The notes below the pieces were generated by a model that worked only from the letters and a program-made list of their open reading frames with translations, was not told the origin of the DNA and ran no database searches. A DNA stretch of 64,000 nt from Leifsonia sp. ZF2019 (lineage in GTDB: Bacteria > Actinomycetota > Actinomycetes > Actinomycetales > Microbacteriaceae), in contig NZ_CP065037.1 of assembly GCF_019924635.1 (NCBI RefSeq), positions 2,604,001-2,668,000 of the forward strand, given 5' to 3'. This document shows positions 43,046 to 53,375 of this stretch, piece after piece (the stretch's first letter is position 1; each line of letters opens with the position of its first letter). Made by a program: the position numbers and the translations under genes.

Positions 43046-45862
43046 CTACTCCCTGCCGGTCAGCTGCCAGGCGTCCTCGCCGGAGTCGCCCTCGACCTCA
43101 GGATAGCCCTCGGTCATCGCGGCGACGGGGTCGTCCCCGTAGCGGTCCTCGGTCGTGCTGTGCTCGTGACCGCCGGCAGCTGGAGCGGCAGGCGCCGCGG
43201 ACGACGCGGGCGGGGCGGCGCTCGCAGGCGGCTCGGCCCCGCGCAGCCGCGCCAGCACCTCCGGGAGCTGCTCCGCCGTCACCAGCACATCGCGGGCCTT
43301 CGATCCCTCCGACGGGCCGACGATCTCGCGCGACTCGAGCAGGTCCATGAGGCGGCCCGCCTTGGCGAAGCCGACGCGGAGCTTGCGCTGCAGCATCGAG
43401 GTGGAGCCGAACTGCGACGAGACGACCAGCTCCGCCGCCGCGAGCAGCAGCTCGAGGTCGTCGCCGATGTCGGAGTCGATCTGCTTCTTCTCGGCGCCCG
43501 CCGTGACGTCCTGCCGGTACTCCGGGCGGGCCTGGCGTGTGACGTGCTCGACGACCTTCTGGATCTCGTCCTCGTTGACCCAGGCCCCTTGCACGCGGAG
43601 CGCCTTGGAGGCGCCCATCGGCAGGAAGAGCCCGTCGCCCTGGCCGATCAGCTTGTCGGCGCCCGGCTGGTCCAGGATGACGCGGGAGTCGGTGACGCTC
43701 GTCACGGCGAACGCGAGCCGTGAGGGCACGTTGGCCTTGATCAGGCCGGTGACGACGTCGACGGACGGCCGCTGCGTCGCGAGCACCAGGTGGATGCCCG
43801 ACGCACGCGCCAGCTGCGTGATGCGCACGATCGAGTCCTCGACGTCGCGCGGGGCGACCATCATCAGGTCGGCGAGCTCGTCCACCACGACCAGGAGGTA
43901 GGGATACGGCTTGAGCTTGCGCTCGCTCCCGGCCGGCAGCACGATCTCGTCGTTGATGACGGCCTTGTTGAAGTCGTCGATGTGGCGGAAGCCGAAGCTG
44001 GCCAGGTCGTCGTAGCGCATGTCCATCTCCTTCACGACCCACTGCAGCGCCTCGGCGGCCTTCTTGGGGTTCGTGATGATGGGCGTGATCAGGTGCGGGA
44101 CCCCGCCGTAGATCGTGAGCTCCACGCGCTTCGGGTCGATGAGGACCATGCGCACCTCGGACGGCGTGGCGCGCATCAGCAGGCTGGTGATCATCGAGTT
44201 GACGAAGCTCGACTTGCCGGAGCCGGTCGATCCCGCGACCAGGAGGTGCGGCATCTTCGCCAGGTTGGCGACGACGAACCCGCCGCCGACGTCCTTGCCG
44301 ACGCCGATCGTCATGGGATGCGTGCTCTTGGCGGCGGCGGGCGAGCGCAGGATGTCGCCGAGCGAGACGATCTCACGGTCGGAGTTCGGGATCTCGACGC
44401 CGATCGCGCTCTTGCCCGGGATGGGCGAGAGGATGCGGACCTCGTTGCTCGCGACCGCGTACGAGAGGTTCTTGCTGAGCGCGGTCACGCGCTCCACCTT
44501 CACGCCGGGGCCGAGCTCGATCTCGTACTGCGTGACCGTCGGCCCGCGGGAGTACCCGGTGACCTTGGCATCCACCCCGAACTGCGTGAGCACCTCCGTG
44601 ATCGCCGCGACGATCTCCTCGTTGGCACTCGACCGCGTCTTGGCAGGGGTACCCGCCGACAACATGGTGGCCGACGGGAGGCTGTATGGCGCGACCGGGC
44701 CGCTCTCGCCGTCGACGGACGTGGAGTCGTCGAAGTCGTCGGCGCCGGCCTGGAATCCGGGCAGGACCGCGGGGGCGCTACCCGGAGACGCGGCCGCGGC
44801 CGCGGCCGTCGGGGGCACTTCGCCCGTGAAGCGCTCGAGGGCGTCCTCCGCAAGGGCGAGCTCGCTGAGCACCTCCGTGTTGTAGTGATCGCTGGACGGG
44901 TCCGGCTCCAGGGCCGTGGCGAACTCGCCCTTGCCCCTCTTCGGCTCCCCGAAGACCTCCGTCAGGCTGTCACGCCCGGGGGCGTCGTAGTCGGGATCCT
45001 CTTCACGCTGCGACGTGTTGCGCCGCCACCAGGGGAGGTTGCCCGTGTGCTCCGACTCGTCGTCGTCGACGCCGTCGAGCGGCACCTGCTTGGTCTTGGC
45101 CTCCTTGGCGGCCTCGCGGGCCTCCTGGCGCTCCTCGTCCGTCGGCAGCTGTGCGCCGAACAGGTAGGCGTAGAGCTCGCGCATGCGGGCGGGCAGCTTG
45201 TTCGGCGGCGTCTTGGTGATGATGAAGAGGCTGAGGACGAGCAGCAGCACGACGACCGCGCCCGCGCCGTACGGCGTGATCACCATCGACAGAGGGGCGG
45301 CGATCAGCCAGCCGAGCACGCCCCCGGCCTGCGCGAGCGCCATCATGCCGTCGCTCGGCGTCGGGTGGTGGCTGAACAGGTGGCACAGCCCGGAGACCAT
45401 GAGCAGCAGGATGCCGACCCCGATGCCGATGCGCGTGTTGTCGTGCACCGAGCTCGGGTGCCGGAACAGCCAGGCCGCGAAGAGCACCATGATGACCGGG
45501 AGCGCGAACGCGACCCGGCCGAAGAGACCGCCGAACGTCCAGGCGTCGAGGGTGCGGGCGATCTGGTCGTTGATCAGGAACCACTCGATCACCGCGCCCG
45601 CGACGGCGAGCAGCACGAGGAAGAACGGGAACCCGTCCCGGCGTTCCTCTTTGCTCAGCTTCTCCGGGCCGAGCGCACGGAAGGCGCCTCCTGTGAGGTG
45701 CGCCAGCCCCATCCAGGCGCGGACGAGGGGGCTCGGCGCGGCGTCGGCGGCCGGGTAGGCCACCGTCTTCTGGGCGGCGGTCTTGGACGCCGGCTTGCGC
45801 GCGCTCGAACCGCCGCGACCGGACCGGCCGGCGCGCGCGTTCGACTTGGTGCTCGTAGCCAT
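43046..45862 (-). CDS. ftsK: DNA translocase FtsK
   Basis: A 938-residue septal DNA pump. Residues 1-50 are basic and low-complexity; four transmembrane helices lie between about 78 and 220; an acidic linker runs to about 400; the RecA-like motor follows, with [12 protein letters not shown] (Walker A) and [13 protein letters not shown] (Walker B). The DNA-reading gamma winged helix is near the C-terminus ([24 protein letters not shown]), then an Ala/Pro-rich tail with a His/acidic end. A -10 TACCGT (45875-45870) is 7 nt before the ATG. Confidence 0.96.
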   Translation of the reverse strand: MATSTKSNARAGRSGRGGSSARKPASKTAAQKTVAYPAADAAPSPLVRAWMGLAHLTGGAFRALGPEKLSKEERRDGFPFFLVLLAVAGAVIEWFLINDQIARTLDAWTFGGLFGRVAFALPVIMVLFAAWLFRHPSSVHDNTRIGIGVGILLLMVSGLCHLFSHHPTPSDGMMALAQAGGVLGWLIAAPLSMVITPYGAGAVVVLLLVLSLFIITKTPPNKLPARMRELYAYLFGAQLPTDEERQEAREAAKEAKTKQVPLDGVDDDESEHTGNLPWWRRNTSQREEDPDYDAPGRDSLTEVFGEPKRGKGEFATALEPDPSSDHYNTEVLSELALAEDALERFTGEVPPTAAAAAASPGSAPAVLPGFQAGADDFDDSTSVDGESGPVAPYSLPSATMLSAGTPAKTRSSANEEIVAAITEVLTQFGVDAKVTGYSRGPTVTQYEIELGPGVKVERVTALSKNLSYAVASNEVRILSPIPGKSAIGVEIPNSDREIVSLGDILRSPAAAKSTHPMTIGVGKDVGGGFVVANLAKMPHLLVAGSTGSGKSSFVNSMITSLLMRATPSEVRMVLIDPKRVELTIYGGVPHLITPIITNPKKAAEALQWVVKEMDMRYDDLASFGFRHIDDFNKAVINDEIVLPAGSERKLKPYPYLLVVVDELADLMMVAPRDVEDSIVRITQLARASGIHLVLATQRPSVDVVTGLIKANVPSRLAFAVTSVTDSRVILDQPGADKLIGQGDGLFLPMGASKALRVQGAWVNEDEIQKVVEHVTRQARPEYRQDVTAGAEKKQIDSDIGDDLELLLAAAELVVSSQFGSTSMLQRKLRVGFAKAGRLMDLLESREIVGPSEGSKARDVLVTAEQLPEVLARLRGAEPPASAAPPASSAAPAAPAAGGHEHSTTEDRYGDDPVAAMTEGYPEVEGDSGEDAWQLTGRE

Positions 45863-45930
45863 GGGTCATACGGTACTTCTCACCCGCGACAGCACGCGGT
45901 TCCCGCGCCTGCAACCGGGAAATCCGCGCG

Positions 45931-46422
45931 TCAGCGCAGGGCGCGCACCATGACGTCGGCACGGTCGTCGGAGGCCACGGTCACGTAGCCCTCGCTCACG
46001 TAGAGCCGCTGCGCGAAGTTCGCGCGTTCCACGCTGAGGCTGAGCCGGGCGACGCCGCTCGCCGCCCCGCGCCGGGCGATCTCACGGAGGAGCGCCCGCC
46101 CGACGCCCTGCGCACGCCACTGCGGGTTCACCCCGAGCGTCAGCTCCGGCACCCCGACGGCGACGAAGCCCGATCCCGGCGCGTTCGCGGGGAACAGCCG
46201 CGCCCAGCACGCACCGACCGGAGTGCCGTGATGGTCCTCGGCGACACAGCCGAAGTCGCCGGGCCGCATCCAGCCGGCGATGTAGCGGGCCACGAACGGG
46301 TCCTCGAGCACGGTCACCCGGGGGCGTGCACGCAGCGCGTTCCAGTTGACCGCCTCGACGAGCATGTCGGCGAGGACCCGTGCGTCGTCGCCCGCCGCCG
46401 GGCGGATCCGGTACCCGCTCAT
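45931..46422 (-). CDS. GNAT family N-acetyltransferase
   Basis: A 163-residue acetyltransferase. Acetyl-CoA binding motif A is LTLGVNPQWRAQGVGRALLREIARRG (R/Q-x-x-G-x-G/A pattern) and motif B is RLSLSVERANFAQRLYVSEGYVTV. The acceptor is unknown; it resembles a general small-molecule or peptide acetylase. It is monocistronic; a -10 (TAGCGT, 46434-46429) lies 6 nt before the ATG, indicating a leaderless mRNA. Confidence 0.88.
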   Translation of the reverse strand: MSGYRIRPAAGDDARVLADMLVEAVNWNALRARPRVTVLEDPFVARYIAGWMRPGDFGCVAEDHHGTPVGACWARLFPANAPGSGFVAVGVPELTLGVNPQWRAQGVGRALLREIARRGAASGVARLSLSVERANFAQRLYVSEGYVTVASDDRADVMVRALR

Positions 46423-46485
46423 GGGGGAACGCTACTCGCCCGGGTGTTTCCGGGAGGTTACGGATGCGGAGGCGACAGGCGTGCC

Positions 46486-47706
46486 TCAGTACCGGATCGC
46501 GTCGATGACCTTCACGCGCACCGCGACGAGGGCCGGGATCAACCCGGCGAGGGCGCCGACCGCGGTCGCCGCGACCAGGCCGATCACGGCGGCCTCCACC
46601 GGGAACGGCGGCGGGTCCGCCACCATCCCGCGACCGACGAGCTGCTCGACCCACGGGCTCTTCACGATGAGAATGGCGAGCCCGACCCCGGCGGCGCCGG
46701 CGACGACGGTGGCGACGACGCTCTCCATCATGACGGCGAAGAACACCCGCCCTCCGGTGGCTCCGAAGCTGCGGCGCACGCCGATCTCCCGGATGCGGTT
46801 GCGCACCGTCACGAGCGCGATGTTGACGAGCCCGAGCGCGCCGAGCAGCAGGATGAGGACGGCGATGCCCATCACGACCAGTTTGAGCGCGGCGAGCGGG
46901 TCCTCGGTCTGGTACGCCAGGTAGTCGGTGCGCGAGACGTCGACGGTGTTCGCGCCGAGCGCTGCGCCGAGCTCCGATCGCAGCGCGGCGGTCAGGGGAT
47001 CGGCCAGCTCGGGAGGCACCCACGCTTCGACACCGTTCCCCATCGACGTGCCCGGAGCGATGAGCGCGTCCGTCCCCTCGACGAGCCCGTAGGCCATCGG
47101 GTAGTCGGGGTTGTCGGGGGTGCGGATCACCCCGATCACGACCGCCGTCACCGTGCCCTCCCCCGACCGGATGGTCGCCACCGGGTGCGCGGCGAGCGCC
47201 GGCGAGCCCAGCCGGTGCCAGAAGTCCTCGTTGACGACGAGCGCGGGAGCGAGGCGTTGCGTGTCGTCGTTGGTGAACCACCGGCCGCGCTGCACCATCG
47301 TGCGGTGCATCGTCGCGTAGTCCGGGTCCACCGTCTGCAGGGAGACGTCTGCGACACCCGTCCGGAACTGCACCGAGACGCTCCCGCCGCCGACACGCGA
47401 CCAGTAGCGGATGGCGTGCCGCTCGGCCGCCGTCGCCCAGGCCTCGTCGAGCGTCACCGGGCCCCCGGCAGCCGGAAGCGAGGGATCCGACATCGGCCGC
47501 ACCGCGATGAGGGCCGGGCGCCCGCCGTAGCGGTCGTTGCTCTCGGTGATGGACTGCTGCGCGATGTTGGCGAGGCCCACCACGGAGGTGAGTGCGCACA
47601 CCGCGACGCCGACGCCGATCAACGACAGCAGCACGCGCCCGCGATGCACCCGGACCTCCTGCCAGGCCTCCACGATCGCGCCCCAGACGGTCTCGACCGC
47701 CCTCAC
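46486..47706 (-). CDS. MacB-like ABC transporter permease
   Basis: A 406-residue permease of the MacB/FtsX type: one N-terminal helix (about 20-42), a large extracytoplasmic domain (about 45-275), then three helices near 285-310, 335-360 and 375-395. It contains GLVNIALVTVRNRIREIGVRRSFGATGGRVF, the family's coupling segment. It overlaps the ATPase gene by 4 nt and belongs to a three-gene adaptor-ATPase-permease unit. Such systems export peptides, antibiotics or signal envelope stress; the substrate is unknown. Confidence 0.9.
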   Translation of the reverse strand: MRAVETVWGAIVEAWQEVRVHRGRVLLSLIGVGVAVCALTSVVGLANIAQQSITESNDRYGGRPALIAVRPMSDPSLPAAGGPVTLDEAWATAAERHAIRYWSRVGGGSVSVQFRTGVADVSLQTVDPDYATMHRTMVQRGRWFTNDDTQRLAPALVVNEDFWHRLGSPALAAHPVATIRSGEGTVTAVVIGVIRTPDNPDYPMAYGLVEGTDALIAPGTSMGNGVEAWVPPELADPLTAALRSELGAALGANTVDVSRTDYLAYQTEDPLAALKLVVMGIAVLILLLGALGLVNIALVTVRNRIREIGVRRSFGATGGRVFFAVMMESVVATVVAGAAGVGLAILIVKSPWVEQLVGRGMVADPPPFPVEAAVIGLVAATAVGALAGLIPALVAVRVKVIDAIRY

Positions 47707-48401
47707 GCCGCCACCTCGACGTCCGACGGCCGCAGGCGGCCCGCGTCCAGCCGGTAGCGGAGGTCCGCCCGCGCGGCCACTGCGGGATCGTGCGTGATGA
47801 CGATGAGGGCGGCGCCGTTGTCGGTCGCGACCTCGTCGAGCAGGTCGATCACGGTCGCGCCCGTCTCGACGTCCAAGGCGCCGGTGGGCTCGTCGGCCAG
47901 AATCAGGCGCGGACCGCGGACGAGCGCGCGGGCGATGGCGACGCGCTGCTGCTCACCGCCGGACAGCAGCTCCGGACGGGCGTCGAGCCGGTGCCCCAGA
48001 CCGACCCGGTCCAGCATCTCGGCCGCGATCGCGCGACGACGCCAGAAGGTGCGGCCGGACGCGTACAGCAGCGGGGTGGTGACGTTCTCCAGGGCGGTGC
48101 GCCCCTGCAGGAGGTTGAACTGCTGGAACACGAAACCCACCGACGCGCCGCGCAACCGGTCGCGGCGGCGGGAGCTCAGGCGCGCCGCGGGAATGTCGTC
48201 GAACCACAGCTCGCCCGACGTCGGGCTGTCGAGCAGCCCGAGGATGTTCAGGAGCGTCGACTTGCCCGATCCCGATCGCCCGACGACCGAGATCCGATCG
48301 TGGGGCGCCACGTCGAGGTCGACCCCGTGGAGGATCGTGAGCGGCTCCGCGTCCGGGATGGGGACGGTCTTGGTGACGCCCTCCAGCCGCAGCAGACTCA
48401 T
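47703..48401 (-). CDS. MacB/LolD-type ABC transporter ATP-binding protein
   Basis: A 232-residue ATPase: VVGRSGSGKSTLLN (Walker A), FVFQQFNLLQGRTALENV (Q-loop), LLSGGEQQRVAIARALV (signature), LILADEPTGALD (Walker B) and VITHD (H-loop). Type is LolD/MacB. Its ATG overlaps the adaptor stop (ATGA) and its stop overlaps the permease start, so all three are co-translated. Confidence 0.94.
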   Translation of the reverse strand: MSLLRLEGVTKTVPIPDAEPLTILHGVDLDVAPHDRISVVGRSGSGKSTLLNILGLLDSPTSGELWFDDIPAARLSSRRRDRLRGASVGFVFQQFNLLQGRTALENVTTPLLYASGRTFWRRRAIAAEMLDRVGLGHRLDARPELLSGGEQQRVAIARALVRGPRLILADEPTGALDVETGATVIDLLDEVATDNGAALIVITHDPAVAARADLRYRLDAGRLRPSDVEVAA

Positions 48402-49447
48402 GAACCGACCGGCCCGGTGCACACCACGCCGCCGTCCGGCATGGCGGCGCAGCCGTCGCCGGTGCTCTGCGGCGCGCCGGGCACGAACTCGAGGATGGAG
48501 TCCCCCTCGGCCAGGCCCTCCGTGATCTCCACGGAGGTGCCGTCGGTCAGTCCCAGCACGACGGGCTTCTCCACGGGGGTGCCGTCGTCCCCCGTCACAT
48601 AGACGACACCCTTCTGCGCGGAGCCTTTGACCGCGGTCGTCGGCACGGTGAGCACTCCCTCGGCACGGCCAGCCGACATCGTCACCGTCGCGGTGAGGCC
48701 GGGGAACACGGTGACATCCGCAGGCACAGCGCAGCGGACGGTCGCGCTCACCGCGCCGGACGCGGCTCCGGTCTGCGGCGCGGCGCCCTGCTGCGTGTCG
48801 GAGGCCGTGGGAGGCGGGGTCGAGATGGTCAGGCCGGTGCAGGTGAACGGGGCAGGGCCGCCCTTCACGGTGACCGTGGCCTCCGTCGGACGAGCGGTGA
48901 GCCGGTACTGCTGCTCCGCGGGCAGGGAGGCGGTGACCGAGAAGGTGGGCGGCGCGACGGAGGCGACTTTGTCGCCGATGGCGACCGCCTGACCCGTCAG
49001 CACCGGCAGCTCGCTCACGACGCCGCCGATCGGCGCGGTGACCTCGACGTACGTGACCTTCGGCTTCTGCTCCGTGACCACGACCTCCCCGTCTGGTCCG
49101 GTCTGCTGGATCGGGTCGCGGGGCGTCTCCACCTTCACGTCGAAGAGCAGGGCGCCTTCGCCGACGGCCTGGCCGACCGCGACCTGGACCTTGTTGACGG
49201 TCCCGGCCGCGCCGGAACGCACCGGTGCGGCGTCGTCGGCGACGATCGAGCCGCTCGCCGAGACGTCATTGACGATCGTTCCCTTCTGCACTGTGGTGAC
49301 CGGATCGCTCAGCTCGGCCGTCGGGACGGCCGGATCGGCCGGCTTCTCCCCGTCCGGGAAGAACGCCAGCTTGACCAGCGCGACGGCGATCGCCGCCACC
49401 AGGACCGTCCTGATGGCGGGGAACACCCAGCGTCGCACAACCCCCAT
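48398..49447 (-). CDS. HlyD-like membrane-fusion adaptor of the ABC exporter
   Basis: A 349-residue adaptor with an N-terminal anchor helix (about 10-28), a biotinyl-lipoyl-like barrel (about 50-160: GTIVNDVSASGSIVADD...PIGGVVSELPVLTGQAVAIGDKV) and a C-terminal beta domain (VLTVPTTAVKGSAQKGVVYVTGDD). A Cys pair (residues near 203 and 240) and a Cys pair near the C-terminus may form disulfides. It starts the export unit. Adaptors occur in Gram-positives with MacB-like systems and do not imply an outer membrane. Confidence 0.88.
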   Translation of the reverse strand: MGVVRRWVFPAIRTVLVAAIAVALVKLAFFPDGEKPADPAVPTAELSDPVTTVQKGTIVNDVSASGSIVADDAAPVRSGAAGTVNKVQVAVGQAVGEGALLFDVKVETPRDPIQQTGPDGEVVVTEQKPKVTYVEVTAPIGGVVSELPVLTGQAVAIGDKVASVAPPTFSVTASLPAEQQYRLTARPTEATVTVKGGPAPFTCTGLTISTPPPTASDTQQGAAPQTGAASGAVSATVRCAVPADVTVFPGLTATVTMSAGRAEGVLTVPTTAVKGSAQKGVVYVTGDDGTPVEKPVVLGLTDGTSVEITEGLAEGDSILEFVPGAPQSTGDGCAAMPDGGVVCTGPVGS

Positions 49448-49519
49448 CTGCTGCCTCTCGTCTGCGGGCGTCGTCGCCCGGTTCTGTGCGCGCGGGCTCC
49501 CCGGCCCGCGCGCGCTCCC

Positions 49520-51196
49520 TCACGCCTCGATGACGAGCGGGACGATCATCGGCCGGCGGCGGTAGCTGGTGTTGACCCAGCGGCCGACCGTGCGGCGCAC
49601 GACCTGCGACAGCGCGTGCGAGTCGCGTACGCCGTTGCCGGCCGCCTCCGCCAGCGCCGCGGCGATCTTGGGCTTGACGGTGTCGAACACCGCGTCGTCC
49701 TCCGCGAAGCCGCGGGCGTGGATCTCCGGTCCGGTCACGATGCGCCCGGTCGCGGCCTCCACGACGACGATGATCGAGATGAAGCCCTCCTCGCCGAGGA
49801 TGCGGCGGTCCTTGAGGTCGGCGTCGGTGATCTCTCCGACGCTCGAGCCGTCGACGTAGACGAAACCGAGGTCGAGCTGGCCGACCACGCGGGCGACGCC
49901 GTCGCGCAGGTCGACGACCGTGCCGTCCTCCGCCAGGATCGCGTTCTTCTCGGGCACCCCGGTGTCGATCGCGAGCTTCGCGTTGGCGACCAGGTGCCGG
50001 TACTCGCCGTGCACCGGCATGACGTTGCGCGGCTTCAGGATGTTGTAGCAGTAGAGCAGCTCGCCCGCGGCGGCGTGGCCCGAGACGTGCACCTTGGCGT
50101 TGCCCTTGTGGACGACGTTGGCGCCGAGCTTGGTGAGGCCGTCGATCACGCGGTAGACCGCGTTCTCGTTGCCCGGGATGAGGCTGGAGGCGAGGATCAC
50201 GGTGTCGCCGGGGCCGACCTCGATCTGGTGGTCCAGGTTGGCCATGCGGGCGAGCACGGCCATCGGCTCCCCCTGCGACCCGGTGGACATGTAGACGATC
50301 TTGTCGTCCGGCAGGTCCGCGGCCTTCTTGTAGTCGATCAGCACACCCTCGGGCACCTTGAGGTAGCCGAGCTCGGCGGCGATGGTCATGTTGCGGACCA
50401 TCGAACGGCCGAGGAGGGCGACGCGGCGTCCGTTCGCGTGTGCGGCGTCGAGCACCTGCTGCACGCGGTGCACGTGGCTCGAGAAACTCGCGACGATCAC
50501 GCGGCGCGGCGCGCGGGCGATGACGTTGTCGAGCACCGGCCCGATCGAACGCTCGAGCGGGGTGAAACCGGGGACGTCGGCGTTGGTGGAATCGGCGAGG
50601 AAGAGGTCGACGCCCGCCTCGCCGAGACGGGCGAACGCGCGCAGGTCGGTGATCCGGTCGTCGAGCGGGAGCTGGTCCATCTTGAAGTCGCCGGTGTGCA
50701 GGACGACACCGGCCGGGGTCGTGATGGCGACGGCGAGGGCGTCGGGGATGGAGTGGTTGACCGCGACGAACTCGAGGTCGAACGGTCCGAGCTGCTCATG
50801 CTGCCCCTCGGTGACGGAGAGGGTGTACGGCTGGATGCGGTGCTCCTTGAGCTTCGCCTCCACGAGGGCCAGGGTCAGGCCGGAACCGATCAGCGGGATG
50901 TCGGCCCGCAGCTTGAGCAGATACGGGACGGCGCCGATGTGGTCCTCGTGTCCGTGCGTGAGCACGACGCCGAGCACGTCGTCGAGACGGTCGCGGACGG
51001 GCGCGAAGTCCGGCAGGATCAGGTCGACGCCGGGCTGGTTCTCCTCGGGGAACAGCACGCCGCAGTCGACGATGAGCAGCTTGCCCTCGTACTCGAAGAC
51101 CGTCATGTTGCGGCCGATCTCGCCGAGACCGCCGGTGGGGATGATGCGGAGCGTTTCGGGTTCGAGCGCGGGCGGGTCGGTGACCAGGTTGGGCAT
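49520..51196 (-). CDS. rnj: Ribonuclease J
   Basis: A 558-residue metallo-beta-lactamase-fold RNase of the beta-CASP group, acting in RNA maturation and decay with endo- and 5'-3' exonuclease activity. The metal motif is VVLTHGHEDHIGAVPYLL; later HTGDFKMDQ, ADSTNA, STGSQGEPMA and VHVSGHAAAGEL complete the active site. A C-terminal domain runs past residue 450. CCTGAGGAGGG lies before the ATG. It is 71 nt downstream of dapA, the usual neighbour in actinobacteria. Confidence 0.95.
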   Translation of the reverse strand: MPNLVTDPPALEPETLRIIPTGGLGEIGRNMTVFEYEGKLLIVDCGVLFPEENQPGVDLILPDFAPVRDRLDDVLGVVLTHGHEDHIGAVPYLLKLRADIPLIGSGLTLALVEAKLKEHRIQPYTLSVTEGQHEQLGPFDLEFVAVNHSIPDALAVAITTPAGVVLHTGDFKMDQLPLDDRITDLRAFARLGEAGVDLFLADSTNADVPGFTPLERSIGPVLDNVIARAPRRVIVASFSSHVHRVQQVLDAAHANGRRVALLGRSMVRNMTIAAELGYLKVPEGVLIDYKKAADLPDDKIVYMSTGSQGEPMAVLARMANLDHQIEVGPGDTVILASSLIPGNENAVYRVIDGLTKLGANVVHKGNAKVHVSGHAAAGELLYCYNILKPRNVMPVHGEYRHLVANAKLAIDTGVPEKNAILAEDGTVVDLRDGVARVVGQLDLGFVYVDGSSVGEITDADLKDRRILGEEGFISIIVVVEAATGRIVTGPEIHARGFAEDDAVFDTVKPKIAAALAEAAGNGVRDSHALSQVVRRTVGRWVNTSYRRRPMIVPLVIEA

Positions 51197-51267
51197 ATGC
51201 CCTCCTCAGGGTGTTTCGTGTGAAGTCGGGGGCGCGTCGGCGCCCGGGCCGTTGGTGGCGGCGGCCC

Positions 51268-52245
51268 CTACCGCGTGGTCCCGGCGATCTTGGGGAGCGC
51301 TCCACCGGCGGCCGCGTTGCGGTCCGGCCGGAAGTTGGAGAAGTCCACACCGGGGATGTCCTTGACGAGATCGAGCTCGTCCTCGATCTGAGCGGCCTCC
51401 CACTCCTCCGGGCCGACGAGCGGCAGCCGGACGCGGGGGCTGGAGATGCGGCCGAGGCCGTGGAGGATGTACTTCGCGGCGACCGTGCCGGGCACGTGGG
51501 TCATCACCGCGCGCACCAGAGGCTCGAGCTTGCGGTGCGCCGCGGTCGCCGTCGCGAGATCGCCGGCGTTGACGGCGTCGACGATCTGCCGGTACGGGGT
51601 CGGAGCGATGTTCGCCGTCACGCCGATCAGCCCGCTGGCGCCGATCGCCAGGTGCGGCAGGACGTTCGCGTCGTCGCCCGAGAAGTAGAGCAGGTCGGTC
51701 TGGTTGAGCACCCGGCTGACCTCGCTGAAGTCGCCCTTGGCGTCCTTGATGGCGAGGACATTCGGGTGCTTGGCGATGCGCAGGATCGTCTCGTACCTGA
51801 TGGGGACTCCGGTGCGGCCCGGGATGTCGTACAGGATGACCGGGAGGTCGGTCGAGTCGGCGATCATCCGGAAGTGCGTGAGGATGCCCGCCTGGGTCGG
51901 CTTGTTGTAGTACGGGGTGACGACCATGACGCCGTCGGCCCCGGCCTTCTCGCTCTGCCGGTACAGCTGGATGGCGTGAGCGGTCTCGTTGGAACCGCCG
52001 CCGGTGATGATCTTGGCGCGGCCGCCGGAGACCGACTTGCCGATCTCGACCAGGCGGAGCTTCTCCGGGTCGGTCAGTGTCGAGGTCTCCCCCGTCGTCC
52101 CCGTGACGACGATGCCGTCCGCTCCCGCGGTGATGACGTCGTCGATGTGCTTCTCCACGCCGGCCCAGTCGACTTCGCCATCGGCGGTGAACGGGGTGAC
52201 CAGGGCGACGAGCACCTGGCCGAACGGGTTCGCGGAGGAAGACAT
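51268..52245 (-). CDS. dapA: 4-hydroxy-tetrahydrodipicolinate synthase DapA
   Basis: A 325-residue TIM barrel, first committed enzyme of the diaminopimelate/lysine route. The Schiff-base Lys is in NVLAIKDAKGD; the proton relay Tyr is in PVILYDIPGRTG; the substrate loop is GTTGETSTLTDPEK. It precedes rnj. A -10 (TAGCCT) lies 6 nt before the ATG. Confidence 0.95.
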   Translation of the reverse strand: MSSSANPFGQVLVALVTPFTADGEVDWAGVEKHIDDVITAGADGIVVTGTTGETSTLTDPEKLRLVEIGKSVSGGRAKIITGGGSNETAHAIQLYRQSEKAGADGVMVVTPYYNKPTQAGILTHFRMIADSTDLPVILYDIPGRTGVPIRYETILRIAKHPNVLAIKDAKGDFSEVSRVLNQTDLLYFSGDDANVLPHLAIGASGLIGVTANIAPTPYRQIVDAVNAGDLATATAAHRKLEPLVRAVMTHVPGTVAAKYILHGLGRISSPRVRLPLVGPEEWEAAQIEDELDLVKDIPGVDFSNFRPDRNAAAGGALPKIAGTTR

Positions 52246-52251
52246 GGCACC

Positions 52252-52257
52252 AGGCTA
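52252..52257 (-). promoter_or_regulatory. -10 element for leaderless dapA
   Basis: TAGCCT on the minus strand, exactly 6 nt before ATG 52245; no clear -35 and no Shine-Dalgarno. Confidence 0.4.
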
Positions 52258-52361
52258 TCGGTACGCGACCGGGCCGCGCCTCCCCGGCGACCCGGCAGCG
52301 CTGTCACAGTGCGACACACGGGATGCGCCCGGGCGTGCCGGGCGCGTAGGGTCGCCCCACC

Positions 52362-52802
52362 ATGAACGGCATCGCAGCGCTCGGCATCCTGCTCGCCCTG
52401 GTGGCCACGGCCACCGCGGCCGGCCTGGTCTGGCGCGCCACCACGGGGCGCGCGCGGTCCGCCCGGCGCGCGGACACCGTCCGCGCGGCCGAGGTGGGCG
52501 CGAGCGCCTTCGGCGAGCGCGCGACCCTGCTCCAGTTCTCCACCGAGTTCTGCGCCCCGTGCGCCGCCACGGCGCGCGTGCTCGAGGCGGCCGCGCGCGA
52601 AGAGGAGGGCGTCGCCCACGTCGACGTCGACCTCACGGAGCGCCCCGATCTCGCCCGCCGTTTCGCGGTGCTGCAGACCCCCACCACCCTCGTGCTCGAC
52701 GGCACGGGCGTCATCCGCGCCCGCATCGGCGGGGCGGCACGGCCCGCCGACGTGCGCGGCACCCTCGACCGCATCCTCGGGAGCGACCATGTCACAGCCT
52801 GA
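52362..52802 (+). CDS. Membrane-anchored thioredoxin-like protein
   Basis: A 146-residue protein: one N-terminal helix (about 4-25), a basic stop-transfer (RATTGRARSARR), then a thioredoxin domain (about 45-140) with active site TEFCAPCAAT and the cis-Pro region LQTPTTLVLDG. By the positive-inside rule the domain is most likely cytoplasmic. It overlaps the DUF4395 gene by 14 nt, a pairing seen in other actinobacteria, suggesting a thiol-redox pair. TAGGGT at 52347-52352 is a -10 candidate giving a very short leader. Confidence 0.88.
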   Translation: MNGIAALGILLALVATATAAGLVWRATTGRARSARRADTVRAAEVGASAFGERATLLQFSTEFCAPCAATARVLEAAAREEEGVAHVDVDLTERPDLARRFAVLQTPTTLVLDGTGVIRARIGGAARPADVRGTLDRILGSDHVTA

Positions 52803-53274
52803 CCAGACCGCCGGCATCGACCCGCGGTCTCCGCGCTTCGGAGCGGGCATCACCGCCGCCCTGCTCCTCGTCGACGTCTTCCTCGCCCTCGTCGGGGCGA
52901 CGACCGCGGCCGCCGCCCTCCTCCTGGCGATCGCGCTGCTGTTCGCCTGGGGAGCGTTCGCGGGCATCCGCCGCCACCCCTACGGCGTGCTCTACCGCCG
53001 GCTCGTGCAGCCACGTCTCGGGCCGCCCGCCGAGCGCGAGGACCCGGCCCCGCCGACGTTCGCGCAGGGCGTCGGCCTCGTCGTCACCGGTCTGGGGCTG
53101 CTGCTCCACCTGCTCGGCGTTCCGTACGCGCTGCCGGTCGCGGCCTCCCTCGCGTTCGTCGCCGCCTTCCTGAACTCCGTGTTCGGGTACTGCCTGGGCT
53201 GCCAGCTCTACCTGCTGCTCGTCCGTGCAGGCCTCGTCCGCCGGGGGACGCAGGCGGGTGGCCCGGCCGTCTGA
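52789..53274 (+). CDS. DUF4395 family membrane protein
   Basis: A 161-residue protein of the DUF4395 family with about four helices (about 19-40, 44-60, 92-112, 116-135). IDPRSPRFGAGITAALLL and the C-terminal FGYCLGCQLYLLL (CxxC in or near the last helix) are typical. The CxxC next to a thioredoxin gene suggests electron transfer across the membrane, as inference. It overlaps that gene by 14 nt. Confidence 0.87.
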   Translation: MSQPDQTAGIDPRSPRFGAGITAALLLVDVFLALVGATTAAAALLLAIALLFAWGAFAGIRRHPYGVLYRRLVQPRLGPPAEREDPAPPTFAQGVGLVVTGLGLLLHLLGVPYALPVAASLAFVAAFLNSVFGYCLGCQLYLLLVRAGLVRRGTQAGGPAV

Positions 53275-53375
53275 GCACCGAAACCGGGAATCCCCCGGAC
53301 GCCGGCCGTGCGATCCCTCCTCGCCAGTAGTCTGGACGGGCCCGCCGCGACCGCGACGGAGGAACAGGAGCACTC